Assembly: GCF_003315135.1 (NCBI RefSeq) | Contig: NZ_QNRK01000014.1 | Span: 94,950 to 158,949 of the forward strand | DNA from: Roseiarcus fermentans | Lineage (GTDB): Bacteria > Pseudomonadota > Alphaproteobacteria > Rhizobiales > Beijerinckiaceae | DNA length: 64,000 bases | Reading direction: 5' to 3' | Notes under the pieces: model-generated | What the model saw: the letters and a program-made list of their open reading frames with translations, nothing else | Databases searched by the model: none | What the model was told of the DNA's origin: nothing | Part shown: positions 34,971 to 43,087 of the stretch, piece by piece | Position numbering within the stretch: the stretch's first letter is position 1 | How the letters are laid out: the number at the start of each line of letters is the position of its first letter | Translations under genes and position numbers: made by a program

Positions 34971-35176
34971 TCCCCAACTACCGCACGAAACGCTTCCAGG
35001 ATTCTAATTTCTTGGGCTTCGGGTATCGTCATATCGCCAGTCAATTCACGGATGCGTGCGCCATTAATTGCCGCAACCGGCTCCAGCATATGCAGGTCGA
35101 TCGTACCGCCGAACTCGTCTGAGTGTGGCCAAGCCGAATTTCCTCGTAGGGGCCTTTTTCTCTTGGCTTCACCCAC
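34967..35176 (-). CDS. small MGEAKRK-type hypothetical protein
   Basis: 69 residues from GTG at 35176: MGEAKRKRPLRGNSAWPHSD then ANG-type sequence ending ILEAFRAVVGD. The MGEAKRK start is common in small proteins of plasmids, phages and islands. First gene of the low-GC trio; its stop overlaps the next start. Confidence 0.5.
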   Translation of the reverse strand: MGEAKRKRPLRGNSAWPHSDEFGGTIDLHMLEPVAAINGARIRELTGDMTIPEAQEIRILEAFRAVVGD

Positions 35177-35193
35177 CACACTTCTCCACAGTT

Positions 35194-35694
35194 CTAGCTG
35201 AAGGCGGCCACCACAGTTTCGATGGGAAGCAACAGGGTACGGCTGTCGGCCGGATATTCGACGAACTCGGCGCATCGCATGTAGAAGCGCTTTGCGGCTT
35301 CGTCTTTTGCGTGAATGAGAACCGCGCCGATCCCGATACTCTGCGAGGCGATCGCGATGCGGCGCAACGCGTCGGCCAGCATATCGGCGCCGAGACCTTT
35401 GCCGGCATGGTCGCGGCTGACCGCAAGCCGCCCGATCACCGAGACCGGGATTGTGTCCGGCGCGTTGCGGCGAATTTTTCCCGGGGCCGCGGCCCGCTCC
35501 ACCGCCCCGGCGGCGATGCTGACAAAGGCGACGACTCTCGCGCCCTCGCACACCACGTAGGTGCGCGAGAAGCGGCTTTCGTTGTTCAGCGCCCGATGCC
35601 GCAGCCAGTCGTTCAATGCAGGCTCACCGCAGTCGAACGTCGAACAGTCGTGTTCGGCGGCGAGGGCGACGGGGTCCGACAAGCTCTGCGGCAT
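35194..35694 (-). CDS. tacT: GNAT-type toxin of a TacAT module
   Basis: 166 residues. TacT-like acetyltransferase toxins acetylate aminoacyl-tRNA and stop translation. Typical features: FDCGEPALNDWLRHRALNNE at the start, PVSVIGRLAVSRDHAGKGLG with the acetyl-CoA loop, and AKRFYMRCAEFVEYPADSRT with the conserved tyrosine. It follows the DUF1778 antitoxin gene by 12 bases. Confidence 0.87.
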   Translation of the reverse strand: MPQSLSDPVALAAEHDCSTFDCGEPALNDWLRHRALNNESRFSRTYVVCEGARVVAFVSIAAGAVERAAAPGKIRRNAPDTIPVSVIGRLAVSRDHAGKGLGADMLADALRRIAIASQSIGIGAVLIHAKDEAAKRFYMRCAEFVEYPADSRTLLLPIETVVAAFS

Positions 35695-35706
35695 CGCGTT
35701 GGCCGG

Positions 35707-36045
35707 TCATTTCCGCCAAGCCGGAACCCGGCGCAGCAGCGACTTCAGCTTTGGTCCCGGCGCCGGAGGATTGTCGAGGGCTCCGACAAAGGCGTCGTAG
35801 CGATCGGGGTCGAGCGCGAACAACCGCTGGTCGAGCAGCACGTCGATGGCCTGCCGGCGAGCGCTCTCGATCATGAACTCGGTGCGCGTCTTGCCGAGGA
35901 TCGCCGCCGCGTCGTCGATGAGGTTACGCGTATGCGCCTCTATGCGCAGGTTGATGCTGCCCTTGGTGTCGCCGCCCGGCGAACGCTCGCGTGCGACAAT
36001 CTGCGCGTCGGCGCGCTCGGCGGATGGGGAACGAGGTCGGGGCAT
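35707..36045 (-). CDS. tacA: DUF1778 (TacA-like) ribbon-helix-helix antitoxin
   Basis: 112 residues. The core TKGSINLRIEAHTRNLIDDA and ILGKTRTEFMIESARRQAID is the RHH DNA-binding domain; the C-terminus (LFALDPDRYDAFVGALDNPP) is the toxin-neutralising tail. The N-terminus is some 25 residues longer than usual, so the true start may be internal. A candidate operator lies just upstream. Confidence 0.85.
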   Translation of the reverse strand: MPRPRSPSAERADAQIVARERSPGGDTKGSINLRIEAHTRNLIDDAAAILGKTRTEFMIESARRQAIDVLLDQRLFALDPDRYDAFVGALDNPPAPGPKLKSLLRRVPAWRK

Positions 36046-36064
36046 GGCGGCGATCCTCGACCGA

Positions 36065-36085
36065 TGTATCCTCAATGTCAATACA
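36065..36085. promoter_or_regulatory. candidate TacA operator
   Basis: TGTAT...ATACA inverted repeat around TTGACATTGAGG (minus strand), 20 bases ahead of the tacA start. Placement fits antitoxin autoregulation. Confidence 0.4.
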
Positions 36086-36273
36086 GACGCTTTCAGCGCC
36101 CCGGGACCGACGCGCTAGCTCCGCCTCTCCGCAAAGGCGCGCGCCAGGACTCGAGCCAACCCGCCGACGCGCCAGTGGCGGAGCCAGCGTGATTGCGTTG
36201 TTTGCGCACCTCATGCAGGGCGAAACGTCGATGAGAACGGCCGCCATGTGCAAACTCCGGACAGGCTTGATTA

Positions 36274-36303
36274 GAACATAACGGGAACATACGACAGCGT
36301 CAA
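36274..36303 (-). promoter_or_regulatory. LexA box within a sigma-70 promoter, no clear gene downstream
   Basis: GAAC-ATAACGG-GAAC (36274-36288) is an exact alphaproteobacterial LexA box. On the minus strand a promoter TTGACG (36303-36298), 17-base spacer, TATGTT (36280-36275) overlaps it. The transcript would run toward tacA; the first possible frame (MAAVLIDVSPCMRC from 36247) is not a recognised SOS gene. The rest of the gap 36086-36499 is this site and a repeat. Confidence 0.65.
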
Positions 36304-36362
36304 GAAGTTATTGCGGACAAGAGCGGCGCTTGCCCAATCCCGGCGGACATGGGCCCGCCCGC

Positions 36363-36398
36363 CTGGATCGCCACGTCGCTTCGCTCCTCGCGATGACG
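36363..36398. repeat. half copy of palindromic repeat family A
   Basis: CCTGGATCGCCACGTCGCTT CGCTCCTCGCGATGAC corresponds to one arm of the element at 39610-39746; the other arm is missing. Confidence 0.6.
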
Positions 36399-36499
36399 CG
36401 CGGGCGACCTCCGCGACTCGCGCGGGACGGGCGCGACGACGATGGCGTTTTCAGGGACCCGCCTCGCTCGAGACGGCCGCGGCCCGAGACAGCCGCCCG

Positions 36500-36745
36500 C
36501 TACCCGCGCAACGTCTCGTGCGCGGCGGCGGCGCGCAGGAAGGAGAACAGGCCGGCGAGCGCGCACAGCACCAGGACGACCTGCAGGATGTGGGTGATCG
36601 TCTCGCCGAAGGCGAACAGGCCGCCGATCGCCCAGCCCGCCGCGGCGCCGGCGCCGATCAGCTCGGTTCCGACGAGAATGGCGACGCTGACGAGCGTCGA
36701 GACGTTCAGCCAGTTGATCGGCTTTGCTGGCGCGGCGGCGGCCAA
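36500..36745 (-). CDS. small membrane protein, hypothetical
   Basis: 81 residues from TTG at 36745. Two hydrophobic segments: VSTLVSVAILVGTELIGAGA and ITHILQVVLVLCALAGLFSF, joined by AAGWAIGGLFAFGE. Resembles widespread short two-helix proteins of unknown role in Rhizobiales. Confidence 0.6.
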   Translation of the reverse strand: MAAAAPAKPINWLNVSTLVSVAILVGTELIGAGAAAGWAIGGLFAFGETITHILQVVLVLCALAGLFSFLRAAAAHETLRG

Positions 36746-36920
36746 ACCCTCGTCTCCTCGATTGGTGCGTCGCGGCCGTAACCCAAGTCGGGACAGGGCG
36801 CAAGGGTCGCGGGTTCGCTTGGCCGCGGTTTCGCGTCATCCGGGGCGCCCGAGCGCGCCGCGCTCGGGTCGGCGCCGGAGGCGCTGGACGGCGGACGCCG
36901 GGACGTGGTTGTCTCGGCCG

Positions 36921-37460
36921 ATGTTCACGCCGCCTTCCCTCGCCGCGCTCGACGCGGCCTCGTTCCCCGCGAGCCTCGACCGCCTCGCCGAGATCCTGCA
37001 CGCCTGCGTGCACGAAGGCGCGAGCGTCGGCTTCGTCCTGCCGTTTTCGCGCGAGGAGGCGCGCGCCTGGTGGCTGGACAAGGTCGCGCCGCCGCTCGCC
37101 GCGGGCAGCCGCGTGGCGCTGGTCGCGACGCTGGGCGGCGAGATCGTGGGGACCGCGCAGCTCGACCTCGACGGCATGCCGAGCAAGCGCCACCATGCCG
37201 AGGCGTCCAAGGTCCTGGTCGATCCGCGCTTTCGCCGGAAGGGCGTGGCGCGCGCCCTGATGGCCGAGATCGAGCGGCGGGCCGCCGACAGCGGCCGCTG
37301 GCTCGTCACTTTGGACACGGCCGGCGACGCCGCCGAGGCTTTGTACCGTTCGCTCGGCTACGTGTTCGCCGGCGCGATCCCGTTCTATGCCCGCGACGCC
37401 TTCGACGCCGACCGCTACGACGCGACGCGGATCTTGTACAAGGACCTGCGGCGCGGCTAG
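36921..37460 (+). CDS. GNAT-family N-acetyltransferase
   Basis: 179 residues. Acetyl-CoA loop VLVDPRFRRKGVARALMAEI and a C-terminal LVTLDTAGDAAEALYRSLGY. Start at ATG 36921; the much longer upstream frame is noise. Acceptor unknown. Confidence 0.85.
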   Translation: MFTPPSLAALDAASFPASLDRLAEILHACVHEGASVGFVLPFSREEARAWWLDKVAPPLAAGSRVALVATLGGEIVGTAQLDLDGMPSKRHHAEASKVLVDPRFRRKGVARALMAEIERRAADSGRWLVTLDTAGDAAEALYRSLGYVFAGAIPFYARDAFDADRYDATRILYKDLRRG

Positions 37461-37493
37461 CCGATCGGGAGCGCGGGCGAAAGTGGGGGCGGC

Positions 37494-39317
37494 ATGAGCG
37501 AGGCGAACGGCCTGAGGATTCCCGAGCGCATCCTTCTCGTGCTGCTCACGCTCTACGCGCTCGGGATGATCGCGCCCGACTTCGCCCGGCTCGTCCGGCC
37601 GCTGGGCTCGTTCGGGCTGACGACCAACGCCGACGGTCTGATCTACGACGTCCGGTCGCCTTTCGAGACCGAGGCGGATTCGCCGGCCTACCGCGCGGGT
37701 CTGCGCGTCGGCGAGCGGCTCGACCTCTGGGCGATGCGTTGCGTTCCCGTGGACACGGAGCGCTGCGCCAGCAACCTCGCCCTGTGGGGCGGCGTCGTCT
37801 ATGCCGTGCCCGGCCGACGGGCGACGCTGACGATCGCCGCCGAGGCCGGCCGGCCGGCCCGCGAGGTCGACCTGACGGCCGTGCCGGGGCCGCGCTCGAT
37901 CGCCGCCGACATCGCCTTCGCGCTCGCCCAGGTCGCCGCCGTGCTCGTCGTGCTCGGGGCGGCCTGGCTCGTCTGGATCCGGCCCGGGCCGATGACCTGG
38001 GGCTTCTTCGTCTACGTGCTGTACTTCAACCCGGGCCTGTCGTTCCAGACGACCGCCTGGCTGCAACAGTGGCCGCCGGCGCTCATGGCGCAAGCGGTCG
38101 TCAGCAATGTCCTTCAGGCCGCGGCCTATGCGGGGCTGCTGCTGTTCGCCCTGCGCGCCCCGGTCGATCGCGCCGAGGGTCGCTGGCGCCGCGTTCAGCG
38201 CGCCCTGCCGGCGTTCTTCGGTGTCGCCCTCGCGATCGAACTCGCGAGTCTGGCCAGCCTGTTCGGCTTCCGCTCCGAGTACGCCACGCGTTTGTCGCTG
38301 CTGCTCGGCTTCGCCGTCAGCGCGGCGGCGATTGCGATCCTCCTCGCCCGTCGCGCCGACCTCAGCCCGCGCGACTATCAGCGCATTCGCTGGGTCATCT
38401 GGGGCTGTCTGATCGGCCTGCCGGCGACCCTGATCGGCGAAATCTGGCGGGAGACGTCCCTGCCCGACAGCCTGTTCGGGGCGGGCGCGGCGACCGACGA
38501 GCTCGCGAGCCTGCTCTACCTGGTCAACGGCGTCCTCTGCCTGTTCGTGGTCGAGGCGGTGCGGCGGCCGACGGTGGTCAGCGTGTGGATTCCGCTGCGG
38601 CGCGCCACCATCCTCGGGCTGCTCCTGAGCCTGCCGGTGTTTCTGATCCACGAATCGTTCGGCACGGTCCACGAGTGGGCCGAACTGCCGGAGTGGGCCT
38701 GGTTGCTGCTGGCGACCGTGCTGGTGTTCGCGCTCTCGCGCCTGCACGAGTGGATGACCGAGTGGGCCGAGCGGATTCTCGATTCCGACTTCCGTCGGGC
38801 CGAGCGCCGCCTCGAGGAGGTCGGGCGCGAGATCGCGCGCGCGGAAAGCCTCGACGAGATCGAGCGGCTCCTGGTCGAGGAGCCGGCGAAGACCCTCAAG
38901 CTCGCCTCGGCGGCGGTGTTTCGCCGGGAGGAAGACGGCGAGGGCGGCCGGATGAGGCGGCAAAGAAGCGTCGGCTGGGGCGCGTCGGACGCCGAGTTCC
39001 TCGCCGAGGGCGAGCCGCCGCTTCCCGCGCCGCCGCCGTCCGGGCCATTTTCGATGGCGGGCAGACGCGCCGGCCTGCCCGACGATCTGGCGCGACCGAT
39101 TTTCGGCGTGCCGATCGCCAACGCGCGGCGCCGCTTCGCCGTCGTTCTCTACAGCGGCCACGAGGCGGGCACGGACCTTCACGAGTCCGAGCGCGACCTT
39201 CTCGGCGCGCTCGCGCGCGACGCCGAGACCGCCTACGGACAGGTCGAGCGTGAACTTCTGCAACAGCGGATCGAGCGTCTCGAAGGGCAGTTGCGCGAGG
39301 CGGCGGGGCGGGCGTGA
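37494..39317 (+). CDS. membrane sensor-like protein: PDZ-like, multi-TM and GAF-like regions, no output domain
   Basis: 607 residues. One N-terminal helix, a periplasmic PDZ-like segment (SPAYRAGLRVGERLDLW, about residues 60-115), seven or eight membrane helices (about 140-420), a coiled linker, a GAF-like domain (about 440-580: LVEEPAKTLKLASAAVFRRE, VPIANARRRFAVVLYSGHE) and a final coiled coil (VERELLQQRIERLEGQLREA). The plan is that of a sensor kinase or cyclase, but it ends before any catalytic domain. It may signal through a partner. Overlaid by a long antisense frame that is ignored. Confidence 0.65.
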   Translation: MSEANGLRIPERILLVLLTLYALGMIAPDFARLVRPLGSFGLTTNADGLIYDVRSPFETEADSPAYRAGLRVGERLDLWAMRCVPVDTERCASNLALWGGVVYAVPGRRATLTIAAEAGRPAREVDLTAVPGPRSIAADIAFALAQVAAVLVVLGAAWLVWIRPGPMTWGFFVYVLYFNPGLSFQTTAWLQQWPPALMAQAVVSNVLQAAAYAGLLLFALRAPVDRAEGRWRRVQRALPAFFGVALAIELASLASLFGFRSEYATRLSLLLGFAVSAAAIAILLARRADLSPRDYQRIRWVIWGCLIGLPATLIGEIWRETSLPDSLFGAGAATDELASLLYLVNGVLCLFVVEAVRRPTVVSVWIPLRRATILGLLLSLPVFLIHESFGTVHEWAELPEWAWLLLATVLVFALSRLHEWMTEWAERILDSDFRRAERRLEEVGREIARAESLDEIERLLVEEPAKTLKLASAAVFRREEDGEGGRMRRQRSVGWGASDAEFLAEGEPPLPAPPPSGPFSMAGRRAGLPDDLARPIFGVPIANARRRFAVVLYSGHEAGTDLHESERDLLGALARDAETAYGQVERELLQQRIERLEGQLREAAGRA

Positions 39318-39609
39318 GGTTCGGGTCCGGAGCGCCCGGCGGCGACGGGGAGGGCGCGACGGCGGCGTTGGACTGGCGGGGGCGGCGGGCCGGCCGGTCC
39401 GGACTTCGGGGGACAGGAGGCCGGCGCCGTCGCGGCTCCCGAATCGAGCGGTTTCAGCCGGTTGCGGAGACTTTGGGCGCCGGGGCGGATCTCCTGACGC
39501 GGGACGCGGCCAGCGGCCGCGTCGACAGTAACCGCCAAGCCTTGGCGCAGCTCGGGAATGACGGGCGGTCGTCGACGCCGAGGCGGAGGCGATGAGGCTT
39601 CCCGCCGTC

Positions 39610-39746
39610 CTCGCGAGGAGCCCGAAGGGCGACGCGGCGATCCAGGGGCCGCCTGCGCCGACGTTGAAGCGCGGCGACGCCGGGCATACGGCAGACCTTG
39701 GCCGCGCCCCCCTCGATCGCCACGTCGCTTCGCTCCTCGCGATGAC
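39610..39746. repeat. palindromic repeat, family A
   Basis: CGCGAGGAGCCCGAAGGGCG at the left and CGTCGCTTCGCTCCTCGCGA at the right, with GGCGATCCA and CGATCGCCA inside. It is the inverted counterpart of the element at 4254-4396. The gap 39318-40168 otherwise contains only an orphan LexA site and a family B repeat. Confidence 0.75.
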
Positions 39747-39855
39747 CGCGGCTTGGCAGTTGCCCAAATTGAACGAAGCGTCGAATGCAGCTTGCCAACA
39801 GGGGCCGTCCAAATCTGACGGGTTGGCGGTTGGTTCCACGCGCGCCGCCCGAGGA

Positions 39856-39881
39856 CGGGGCGCCGCATCCGGCGCGCCCCG
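39856..39881 (-). terminator. hairpin downstream of the orphan LexA site
   Basis: CGGGGCGC (39856-39863) pairs with GCGCCCCG (39874-39881) around a ten-base loop. It lies about 60-90 bases into any minus-strand transcript started at the LexA-controlled promoter. No T tract. Confidence 0.35.
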
Positions 39882-39944
39882 TGACGACAGTCGGGTGAGC
39901 GAGCGGCGGAGTTCGGACATGGGGCGGCCTCGATGGGGTCGAGG

Positions 39945-39978
39945 GAACAAACATAGAACATATTTGACAACCCGGCAA
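39945..39978 (-). promoter_or_regulatory. LexA box within a candidate promoter, no clear gene downstream
   Basis: GAAC-AAACATA-GAAC (39945-39959) is an exact LexA box. A minus-strand promoter TTGCCG (39978-39973), 17-base spacer, TATGTT (39955-39950) overlaps it. A short frame MSELRRSLTRLSSRG starts at 39920 but runs into repeat family A and matches no SOS gene. Confidence 0.6.
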
Positions 39979-40089
39979 GGGCGTGTCGAACGCGGGGCGA
40001 ATGCGGCGGCTCGGGTCGCCCCTCATGGCGGCCTCGTGCGGGGCCGATCGGGGAGGGCGGCAAGGCGCCCGATCGATGCATTCGCCGGC

Positions 40090-40170
40090 GTCCCCTCATC
40101 CCGCGCTTCGCGCCACCTTCCCCCCGAGGGGGAAGGGGATTGCGCTGAGGGCGAAGGGGCTCCGGCCCTC
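40090..40170. repeat. palindromic repeat, family B
   Basis: CCCCTCATCCCGCGCTTCGC, then CACCTTCCCCCCGAGGGGGA forming a hairpin. Lies at the 3' end of the SDR gene. Confidence 0.7.
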
Positions 40171-40879
40171 ACCATTTCTCGGACCAGGGCCGCGCGTCGA
40201 CCTCGAAGCTCCAGGCGGAACGGTCCTGGTTCACCAGCGCGGCGGCGATGTCGGCGACCGCCGCGGGGGCGATGAAGGCGTCCGCCGGGCGGTCGGCGTA
40301 CCGGGCCTGCGCGGCCGGCGAGCGGACGATGCCATCGACGACGATCAGCGCGACGTGGATTCCCGCCGGCCCCAGATGCCGCGCCATCGATTCCGCCAGC
40401 CCCTTCTGCGCCATCTTGGCCGGCGCGAAGGCGGCGGTTCCGGCGACGCCGCGGCGCGAGGCGGTGGCGCCGACGACGATGATCGCGCCCTTGCCCCCGG
40501 CGCGCATGGCGGGGATGACCTCCCTGGCGCTGAGAAAGAGACCGAGCGCGTTGACGCGCCACGACCGCTCGAAATCCTCTGCCGACACCTCCTCGATCGT
40601 GCCCCACGCGCCCGAGCCGGCGTTGAACACGAGGACGTCGACCTCCCCGAGCTCGGCGCGCGCCTGCGCGAACGCCGCCGAGACCGAGGCCGCGTCCGCG
40701 GCGTCGCAGGGATAGGCTTTCGCCGAGGGCAATTCGGCGGCGAGCGCGGCGGTGAGATCGGGCCGTCGCGCCATCAGCGCGACGGCGTAGCCGTCGGCGG
40801 AAAACCGCCTCGCCAGCGCCTCGCCGTTGCCCGGTCCGATCCCGACGATTGCACAGACTGGCTGTTTGCCGTCCGTCAT
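40169..40879 (-). CDS. short-chain dehydrogenase-like protein lacking the catalytic tyrosine
   Basis: 236 residues. NAD(P) loop CAIVGIGPGNGEALAR, NAG motif VLVFNAGSGAWG and the active-site serine in VVGATASRRG. Where SDRs have YxxxK, this protein reads FAPAK, so the tyrosine is phenylalanine. Relatives with this change exist and are atypical SDRs; oxidoreductase activity is doubtful. Divergent from the acyl-CoA ligase gene. Confidence 0.8.
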   Translation of the reverse strand: MTDGKQPVCAIVGIGPGNGEALARRFSADGYAVALMARRPDLTAALAAELPSAKAYPCDAADAASVSAAFAQARAELGEVDVLVFNAGSGAWGTIEEVSAEDFERSWRVNALGLFLSAREVIPAMRAGGKGAIIVVGATASRRGVAGTAAFAPAKMAQKGLAESMARHLGPAGIHVALIVVDGIVRSPAAQARYADRPADAFIAPAAVADIAAALVNQDRSAWSFEVDARPWSEKW

Positions 40880-41046
40880 GGCTTTTTCCTCCAGGTCCGC
40901 CCCCCGATCCTGCGCCCCGGCGCGCGGGCGCGCAACCTGTCGGCGGCGCCTTGACGGCCGGCCGGCGACCACGCCTACTGGCGGATCTGCGCGCCCGGGG
41001 AGATCCGGACGACGAATCACATTGGGCAGGAAACGGGAGGGATCCG

Positions 41047-42762
41047 ATGAACGCTCCGCCATGGGTGAAGTCCTATCCGCCCGGCGTACGCTTTGACGCG
41101 CCGCTCGAGGTCTCGTCGGTGCAGGAGGTTCTGGAGGCCGCCGCCGTCCGCAACGGCGACCGGCCGGCGCTGCAGTTCATGGACAGGCGCATAACCTATG
41201 CGGAGCTGAACCAACTCGCCGACCGCGCCGCCGCCGGCTTCCAGAAGCTCGGGGTCGGTCCCGGCGTCCATGTCGGCATGCTGCTGCCGAACACGCCGCA
41301 TTACGTGATCGCCTTCTTCGGCGTCCTGAAGGCGGGCGGCACGGTGGTCAACTATTCGCCGCTCGACGCCGTCCCCGCGCTGCAGTTCAAGGTCGGCGAC
41401 AGCGAGACCGACATCCTCGTCACCGTCGACCTCGCCGCGACCTATCCGCAGGCCGAGACGCTGCTCGGGACGACCCGCCTGAAAACGCTGGTGATCGGGG
41501 ATTTCGCCGAATTCGCGGCGGCGCCGGGCGCAGTGAGGGGCGTGATGTCCGCCCAGGGCATGCTGGCGGAGGTTCGCCCGGACGCCCGTCATGTGGCGTT
41601 CCGCGACCTCCTCGACACGGACGGGGGCTATCAAAAGCACGCCATCGCCGATCTCGCCGACGCGGTGGCGGTGCTCGCCTATACCGGGGGCACGACCGGA
41701 ACGCCGAAAGGCGCCATGCTGACCCACGCCAACCTGACGGTCGCCTGCTCGCTCTACCACGAGGTGATGACCCGCGACGAGCGGAGCGGACTGCGGGAGG
41801 GGGAGGAGCGGTTCCTGTGCGTCCTGCCGCTGTTCCACATCTATTCGCTCACCGTCGTCATGCTGCTCGGCTTCCGGATGGGCGCCGAACTCGTCGTGCA
41901 TCCGCGCTTCGATCCGGCGGCGGCGGCGCGCGACATCGGCCTGAAAAGGATCACCGTCTATCTCGGCGTGCCGACGATGCACACGGCGATCCTCGCCCTG
42001 CCGGACGTCGCCAAAATGGATTTTTCCTCACTGCGCCTTTGCGCCTCCGGCGGCGCGCCGCTGCCGGTCGCGCTGAAGGAGCGCTGGGACGCAATCGTGG
42101 GCTGCCCGATCACGGAAGGCTGGGGGATGACGGAAACGTCGCCGATCGGCACGTTCACCCCGCGCGACGCGCCGCCGCGGTCGGGCTCCTGCGGCATTCC
42201 CTATCCCGCCACGCTCATGAAGCTCGTGGACGTGACCGATCCCGCCCGGGAAGTCCCGCTCGGCGAGCGCGGAGAAATCTGCGTCAAGGGCCCGAACGTG
42301 ATGAAGGGCTACTGGAAGAAGCCGGAGGCGACCGCCGCCGCCATGACCCCGGACGGCTTCTTCCGCACCGGCGACGTCGCCACGATGGACGCGGACGGTT
42401 ACGTCTATATCGTCGACCGGACCAAGGACATGCTGCTGGTCGGCGGCTTCAACGTCTATCCGCGCACCATCGAGGAGGCGATCTACCAGCACCCGTCGGT
42501 CGAGGAGGTCAGCGTGATCGGCGTGCCGGACGCCTACAAGGGCGAAATCCCCAAGGCGTTCGTCAAGCTGAAGGCGGGCGCGCCGCCGCTGACCCTCGAC
42601 GACCTCAAGGCCTTTCTCCGGGACAGGCTCGGCAAGCACGAGATGATCGGCGCGCTCGCCATCCGCGACGCGCTGCCCAAGACCGCGGTCGGAAAGATCT
42701 CGAAGAAGGATCTGCGCGACGCCGAGCGGGGGTCGGGCGGGAGCGGGACGGACTCCGCGTAA
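41047..42762 (+). CDS. acyl-CoA synthetase (long-chain or dicarboxylate type)
   Basis: 571 residues of the AMP-forming ligase family. P-loop AYTGGTTGTPKGAML, A5 motif GWGMTETSPIG, A7 FFRTGDVATMDADGYVYIVD, A8 RTKDMLLVGGFNVYPRTIEE and A10 lysine in PKTAVGKISKKDL. Activates a carboxylate to acyl-AMP then acyl-CoA. The start (MNAPPWVKSYPPGV) resembles long-chain fatty acid and PimA-type dicarboxylate-CoA ligases; which acid is not resolved. ATG at 41047 after GGGAGG. Confidence 0.87.
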   Translation: MNAPPWVKSYPPGVRFDAPLEVSSVQEVLEAAAVRNGDRPALQFMDRRITYAELNQLADRAAAGFQKLGVGPGVHVGMLLPNTPHYVIAFFGVLKAGGTVVNYSPLDAVPALQFKVGDSETDILVTVDLAATYPQAETLLGTTRLKTLVIGDFAEFAAAPGAVRGVMSAQGMLAEVRPDARHVAFRDLLDTDGGYQKHAIADLADAVAVLAYTGGTTGTPKGAMLTHANLTVACSLYHEVMTRDERSGLREGEERFLCVLPLFHIYSLTVVMLLGFRMGAELVVHPRFDPAAAARDIGLKRITVYLGVPTMHTAILALPDVAKMDFSSLRLCASGGAPLPVALKERWDAIVGCPITEGWGMTETSPIGTFTPRDAPPRSGSCGIPYPATLMKLVDVTDPAREVPLGERGEICVKGPNVMKGYWKKPEATAAAMTPDGFFRTGDVATMDADGYVYIVDRTKDMLLVGGFNVYPRTIEEAIYQHPSVEEVSVIGVPDAYKGEIPKAFVKLKAGAPPLTLDDLKAFLRDRLGKHEMIGALAIRDALPKTAVGKISKKDLRDAERGSGGSGTDSA

Positions 42763-42783
42763 GCGCTTGATGCTTTACAAAAC

Positions 42784-42798
42784 TACGGCTAAGCCGTA
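42784..42798. promoter_or_regulatory. palindromic operator ahead of brnT
   Basis: TACGGC-TAA-GCCGTA inverted repeat ending five bases before the brnT ATG at 42803. Likely site for the antitoxin or toxin-antitoxin complex. Confidence 0.5.
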
Positions 42799-42802
42799 TC
42801 TT

Positions 42803-43087
42803 ATGAGAGACAGCAGATTTCAGTGGGATGACGCCAAGGCCGCCTCGAATATCGCCGACCACGGCGTGTCCTTCGAGGCGGCCTGCGAGGCGTTCGTAGA
42901 CCCATTCGCCCTCGATTGGCTCGACGAGAGCGAGGATTATGGCGAAGACCGTTACGCCATGATCGGCATGGCCGATGGGCGTTTGCTTTACGTCGCCTAC
43001 ACGATTCGAGGCGACGCGATCCGCATCATTTCGGCCAGAGGAGCAGGGCCCCATGAACGACGACAATACCATGAAGACAACAACTGA
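42803..43087 (+). CDS. brnT: BrnT-family ribonuclease toxin
   Basis: 94 residues. BrnT toxins are RelE-fold RNases. Motifs: FQWDDAKAASNIADHGVSFE, AFVDPFALDWLDE, EDRYAMIGMADGRLLYVAY and IRIISARGAGPHERRQY. ATG at 42803 gives the usual family length; upstream frame starts at 42767 or 42770 would place the operator inside the gene. Overlaps the following HTH gene by 35 bases. Confidence 0.85.
   Translation: MRDSRFQWDDAKAASNIADHGVSFEAACEAFVDPFALDWLDESEDYGEDRYAMIGMADGRLLYVAYTIRGDAIRIISARGAGPHERRQYHEDNN

Noticed and set aside
36300..39950. Open minus-strand frame of 1216 codons
   Set aside because: It lies antisense to the GNAT and sensor-like genes, is dominated by Arg/Ala/Gly/Pro as expected for shadow frames in GC-rich DNA, and shows no domain.
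39983..40954. Plus-strand frame of 323 codons
   Set aside because: Antisense to the SDR gene, with no motif of its own; the LexA box nearby has better promoter elements for the minus strand.
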